From Clostridia bacterium (lineage in GTDB: Bacteria; Bacillota; Clostridia; Christensenellales; Borkfalkiaceae), in NCBI GenBank assembly GCA_017452305.1, contig JAFTMQ010000027.1, forward strand, positions 1 to 8,876: 8,876 bases of DNA, given 5' to 3'. Positions 5,479 through 8,876 of the stretch are shown here, piece after piece (position 1 is the first letter of the stretch; each line of letters opens with the position of its first letter). Under the pieces are notes generated by a model. It had not been told where the DNA came from, ran no database searches, and saw nothing but the letters and a program-made list of their open reading frames with translations. A program made the translations under genes and the position numbers.

Positions 5479-7110
5479 TTATTTCACGATTTCCACGCCG
5501 TCGGGTGCGTCAATTTCCGTCTTCACGTTTCCGTCGCTTTGCAAAGTATGTTCTACGGTAAGAATACCGTTCGCAACGGGATATTTAATTTTGAGGTGTT
5601 TCAATCCACTCAATTTCGGCTCGATGCGGAACTTTTTCATGCCCACGCCAACGGGGTGAATACCCGCCACCGTTTCCGCAAGGTAGGGAATAACGCCTGC
5701 CGACCAACCGTGGCAGAAGCTATGTCTAAACCCAGTATAGCAGAACGCGCCCTTGTCGCCGTGGATATCCACCTTGCCCTCTTGCGGAAGCTCGTCAATT
5801 CTGCCGCAGTTTTCAAGCCACGCCAAATCAAAATCTTCCCAAAACGAGGTTGCGCCGACGGAGAGCATACCGCCGTAATATTCCTTCATCATCGCAAGTG
5901 CCGCGTCGTATTCGCCATACTTTGCCACCGCCGTCAAAATGGGATAGGACATAAAGGTGGAAAGCCCCTTTGCGCCGCCGCGAAGAAGCACCTCTTTATT
6001 ATTGGCGGAAGCGTCGCCCGCCCAAACGCCGAGCCCTGCAATTTGCTTGTACATAAGCACCGTTTGTTGCTTTTTATCCAAACGACGGATAATATCGTAG
6101 CAAAGGGAATTATCCTCACCGCACACCGCCAAGAAATTCGCCGTCTTTTGCATGGCTATCTTTGTAAGGTACGCAACGCCCGCATGCGAATCGGATTTTT
6201 TCTCGTGGTGGAGTTCCTTGGTTTCAACCTCGTGGAAGCAAGACGGCCAATCGATAAAATCCCAAGAATAGGTAGTTTCGCCGTCCTCTTTTACATGGTC
6301 GGAAATTTGCTTTACAAGCCCCTTGATATAGGGCAGGTACGCGATGAACGGCGTTTTATCCCCCTTTATCGCATATTCGTCAGCGAGGATAATCAACCAC
6401 CAAAGCGAGTAGGCGGGGATATTGTTCATCCACGTAGAGAGGGGGGTTTGCGAATGCACGAACGCCAAGGAATTTTCCGTTTCGGGCAAGTCGCCAAACA
6501 GACATTGCGCCGCGCGCATTTCGGGATACAAGTCCCCTATCCAAACAAGTCGGTCGCGCTTGATACCGTCCCAAAAATAGCCGTTTTGCAAGCAAAGACG
6601 AATGGTACGCGCCGCCGTCGTCCAAATTTCGTTGACGAGCGGATCGTCGCATTCAAAGCTGCCAAGCTCCTCGCGTGTGTCCGTGTCCACAGCCGCCGCG
6701 ATACTTTTAATCATCAATTTCGTGCCCTCTTCTAAGCCGTCTAAACGCACGAAACGGAAGCCCGTCTGCCCAAAAGTCATATCCGAATATCTTACCAAAT
6801 TCGTCTTAATATCGCGCAAGGAATGATCGTTGGTAGCAAAACCAAGTCCACTGCCAAGCTCCGCGCAAGTTTCGCTTACCGATTCGCCAAAGCGCAAACG
6901 AATACTGTTGTGTGCGTTTACGTCGTACGTCAAAATGCGCGCGCCGCCCGAAAGCTCTTCGCCATAATCCAAAATTACGTAAGAATTTGATTTAAAGGTT
7001 GCAACGTCCGTTTCCGCAAGCCCGATTTGCAAGGTTTTTTCTCTCACCAGAGACTCCACGTTTTCCACGTTTTGCGAAGCAACGATACGTTTGGGGAAAA
7101 TGTATTTCAT
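5479..7110 (-). CDS. GH78-type alpha-L-rhamnosidase-like glycoside hydrolase, short form
   Basis: A 543-residue protein resembling the core of family 78 alpha-L-rhamnosidases, which remove terminal L-rhamnose by inversion. Residues about 1-150 form a beta-sandwich (YVILDYGEELSGGARI, then IRLRFGES and TGFRFVRLDG). About 155-480 form the alpha/alpha barrel, and 485-543 a C-terminal beta domain. Active-site blocks are D181-GIKRDRLVWIG-D193, TSFWEDF with Glu425 (the usual general-base region), and CHGWSAG with His467. The first block differs from the classical D-x-x-x-R-D-E-R-x-x-W-x-G-D: it is one residue shorter and lacks the Glu, so the acid and the true substrate are uncertain. The usual length is 800-1000 residues; the N-terminal carbohydrate-binding domains are missing. 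There is no signal peptide, so it probably acts inside the cell on imported oligosaccharides. GGAGAG lies 5 nt before the ATG. With its own promoter and terminator it appears monocistronic. Confidence 0.85.
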   Translation of the reverse strand: MKYIFPKRIVASQNVENVESLVREKTLQIGLAETDVATFKSNSYVILDYGEELSGGARILTYDVNAHNSIRLRFGESVSETCAELGSGLGFATNDHSLRDIKTNLVRYSDMTFGQTGFRFVRLDGLEEGTKLMIKSIAAAVDTDTREELGSFECDDPLVNEIWTTAARTIRLCLQNGYFWDGIKRDRLVWIGDLYPEMRAAQCLFGDLPETENSLAFVHSQTPLSTWMNNIPAYSLWWLIILADEYAIKGDKTPFIAYLPYIKGLVKQISDHVKEDGETTYSWDFIDWPSCFHEVETKELHHEKKSDSHAGVAYLTKIAMQKTANFLAVCGEDNSLCYDIIRRLDKKQQTVLMYKQIAGLGVWAGDASANNKEVLLRGGAKGLSTFMSYPILTAVAKYGEYDAALAMMKEYYGGMLSVGATSFWEDFDLAWLENCGRIDELPQEGKVDIHGDKGAFCYTGFRHSFCHGWSAGVIPYLAETVAGIHPVGVGMKKFRIEPKLSGLKHLKIKYPVANGILTVEHTLQSDGNVKTEIDAPDGVEIVK

Positions 7111-7142
7111 AATATCTCTCCAATAAAATTATTACCTTAATT

Positions 7143-7171
7143 ATTATAATATAAATAGCTTAGTCCGTCAA
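7143..7171 (-). promoter_or_regulatory. Sigma-A-type promoter of the rhamnosidase-like gene
   Basis: Minus-strand TTGACG (7171-7166), a 17-nt spacer and TATAAT (7148-7143). The leader to the ATG at 7110 is short (about 25 nt). I see no clear operator or catabolite-response site around it. Confidence 0.82.
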
Positions 7172-7205
7172 GAGTTTTGGCAAAAATTGTTTAGAAAAAA
7201 GAAAA

Positions 7206-7229
7206 AAGGCGCACCCAAAGGTACGCCTT
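7206..7229 (-). terminator. Intrinsic terminator of the lipoprotein gene
   Basis: On the minus strand AAGGCGTACC (7229-7220) pairs with GGTGCGCCTT (7215-7206), 10 bp with one G-U pair and a 4-nt loop, followed by TTTTCTTTTTTC. It lies 16 nt after the TAA of the lipoprotein gene. Confidence 0.9.
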
Positions 7230-7244
7230 ACAGCCTGTATAAAA

Positions 7245-8741
7245 TTATTCCATTGACGGCGATTGGACTTGGTCTGCCGCAGGTGCGTTGATAACAACCG
7301 TCGATTGCGAGAAGCTCGAAATCGTCAAATCTGCGCTAACTACCAAGTAATCGTAGCCTTGAAGGGTATGCGTAACTCCCGTTTCCCCATATTCCGTCAT
7401 AAAGTTGCCGCCTCGAATATCCAAATCGATGGAAAGGTAAAGCTTTTCAAGCGCGTCGCCCGCCGCGTTGAGCTGCAAGCCCGTGTCAATGCTAATTTCA
7501 TTGAATTGCGTGCCGAGGAAAGTAGGCAACTCAATTTCCAATTCTGCAAGGGTTACACCCATCAAAGCTTCTACCATCGCAATCGCTTCGCTTGCATAAT
7601 CGGTGGGCACAACTTCTTCCGCTTCCGTATCCGTCGTCGCAGGCTCGATATATTCGCCCTCGCCGTTCATCTCTTCAACGATCATATTGACAACTTGACC
7701 AAGCGTCATCATACCGAATTGTGCTTTGAGGCTTTCAATCTTGAACGCTTTCATTTGCACGAAATATTCCGCGGGCATACCTGCTTCCGTGAGGATAATC
7801 GTCAAAACTTCCGAGTTTACGATTGCGTCGTAAATGCCTTGCAAGGACGTATCTTTCTTTGCAAGCTCTGCGTCGATTTCCGTCAAAGCCTGCGTGACCG
7901 TCTTATCTTTGTATTCTTTCACCTTCGCAAGAATGCTTTCCACGGTAACGTTATCGGTGATTTCCGCAAGCACTTTATTGATAACGCCGCCGAGCGTATC
8001 CTTGCTTTCGTCAATGCCTTCAACAAACGCGACCACTTCGTTGAAGTCGGGCGCAAGGTCTGCCGACCAAGACACCTTACCGCCAGCAACCTCGTCGTTG
8101 AAGAATTTTTCCGTGATAATTTCTTGCGCGCCGCCCAAAAGCTGTGCGCCGAATTCCTTAATTTCCTTCGCGTTCAAAAGAGAATTGACAAACGCGCTGT
8201 CGATGGGGGGCATTTCTTCGGGCAGCGTAATTTCCGCTTTCGTCCAAAGCCCTTTTTGCTCTTCCTTTTCCGCGTCCGTCATCGCGCTCGAAATCATGTA
8301 AGTACGGTCATACGAATACCCGTCTTTCACGATAACTTCCACCACCGATTGATAAACGACTTCCGTCTCGCCGAATTCAACTTCAATCTCTTCAGATTTC
8401 GCCGTCATCGACAAAGCCACGTTGTTTTCGCCGTCTTGGGTGAGCGTAACGTCCAAGTAGAATGTCATCTTCGTTTCTTCCGTTTGCGCGGGATCAACCG
8501 ACGTAGTCCCCTCGATAAAATCTTCCTCTTTAACGTTGACGTTTACCTTGCCCGAAACGTTAAAGCTCTTTACAGTTTCCAACGTATCGGAAACGGTCTC
8601 CACGTATTTCTTTGCGGAGGCTTGCGCCTTTTCGCGACGCGTGGCTTCGGAATTTTCGCCTTCCTCGCCGCAACCCGCAAATACGCCCAAAGACATCACT
8701 GTGCAAAGAGCCAAGCAAGCTGTTTTTTTCCAAATTTTCAT
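7245..8741 (-). CDS. Secreted lipoprotein of unknown function
   Basis: A 498-residue protein with a classic lipoprotein signal: basic MKIWKK, a hydrophobic stretch ACLALCTVMSLGVF, then AGC with the lipidated Cys24, so it is anchored to the outer face of the membrane. After a charged linker (GEEGENSEATRREKAQ) comes YVETVSDTLETVKSFNVSGKVNVNVK, a start typical of LolA/LppX-like beta-barrel-half domains: a helix, then 'sF-v-g-v' strands. Residues about 200-350 look mostly helical (NSLLNAKEIKEF, LGGVINKVLAEIT, VTQALTEIDAEL). The C-terminal part returns to beta strands (LYLSIDLDI, DYLVVSADLTISSF). The mature chain is strongly acidic. I do not recognise a catalytic motif or a named family; the LolA-like comparison rests on pattern only. 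The ribosome binding site AAGGAGG lies 9 nt before the ATG. No partner genes are in view. Confidence 0.85.
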   Translation of the reverse strand: MKIWKKTACLALCTVMSLGVFAGCGEEGENSEATRREKAQASAKKYVETVSDTLETVKSFNVSGKVNVNVKEEDFIEGTTSVDPAQTEETKMTFYLDVTLTQDGENNVALSMTAKSEEIEVEFGETEVVYQSVVEVIVKDGYSYDRTYMISSAMTDAEKEEQKGLWTKAEITLPEEMPPIDSAFVNSLLNAKEIKEFGAQLLGGAQEIITEKFFNDEVAGGKVSWSADLAPDFNEVVAFVEGIDESKDTLGGVINKVLAEITDNVTVESILAKVKEYKDKTVTQALTEIDAELAKKDTSLQGIYDAIVNSEVLTIILTEAGMPAEYFVQMKAFKIESLKAQFGMMTLGQVVNMIVEEMNGEGEYIEPATTDTEAEEVVPTDYASEAIAMVEALMGVTLAELEIELPTFLGTQFNEISIDTGLQLNAAGDALEKLYLSIDLDIRGGNFMTEYGETGVTHTLQGYDYLVVSADLTISSFSQSTVVINAPAADQVQSPSME

Positions 8742-8765
8742 AAATGAAAACCTCCTTTTTCTTTC

Positions 8766-8794
8766 ATCATATCACAGCATTTATATTTTGTCAA
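8766..8794 (-). promoter_or_regulatory. Strong sigma-A-type promoter of the lipoprotein gene
   Basis: Minus-strand TTGACA (8794-8789), a 17-nt spacer and TATGAT (8771-8766). Transcription should begin near 8759, giving a very short leader that holds the AAGGAGG site. Confidence 0.85.
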
Positions 8795-8876
8795 TACCTT
8801 TTCAAAAAAAATATTGGATTTTTCGTCTATTTCCACGTTAAACGCGTACAGGGGTGGGAGAGTTTTCCACACGCGC

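Noticed and set aside
1..8876. Search by eye for CRISPR repeats, transposase genes, tRNA genes and phage genes.
   Set aside because: No regularly spaced repeats, no transposase or integrase motifs and no cloverleaf-forming tRNA sequences were seen.

Overview
The window looks like a chromosomal stretch from an uncultured, gut-type Clostridia/Bacillota genome. The evidence is AGGAGG-type ribosome binding sites, TTGACA/TATAAT-type promoters with 17-nt spacers, intrinsic terminators with T tracts, a Gram-positive-style lipoprotein, a YcxB-like membrane protein and a CmpB-type (PF06541) membrane protein. The lineage is an inference from gene style. No mobile element, CRISPR array, tRNA or rRNA was found.

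Layout from left to right. (1) Positions 1-262, minus: the N-terminal part of a DUF2500-like membrane-anchored protein that runs off the left edge. (2) Positions 263-582: a gene-free stretch with a good minus-strand promoter, a perfect 19-bp palindrome over its -10 box, several possible hairpins, and a terminator-like hairpin just before the ribosome binding site of gene 1. It is either a structured 5' leader or a separate small RNA. (3) Positions 583-2028, minus: a tight three-gene run of polysaccharide deacetylase, two-helix YcxB-like membrane protein and small heavy-metal-associated (HMA) protein. (4) Positions 2182-3513, minus: an archaeal/eukaryotic-type, probably non-discriminating aspartyl-tRNA synthetase. 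(5) Positions 3514-3650: a divergent promoter region. (6) Positions 3651-4481, plus: pyridoxal/pyridoxamine kinase. (7) Positions about 4501-4768, plus: a 6S RNA gene with a perfect consensus promoter and a strong terminator. (8) Positions 4804-5388, minus: a five-helix CmpB-type membrane protein. (9) Positions 5479-7110, minus: a short GH78-type alpha-L-rhamnosidase-like enzyme with its own promoter and terminator. (10) Positions 7245-8741, minus: a large secreted lipoprotein of unknown function, also with its own promoter and terminator.

The window is mostly housekeeping (AspRS, B6 salvage, 6S RNA) mixed with single-gene carbohydrate and envelope units; no single pathway joins them. The most distinctive parts are the 6S RNA gene and the unexplained structured region at 263-567.
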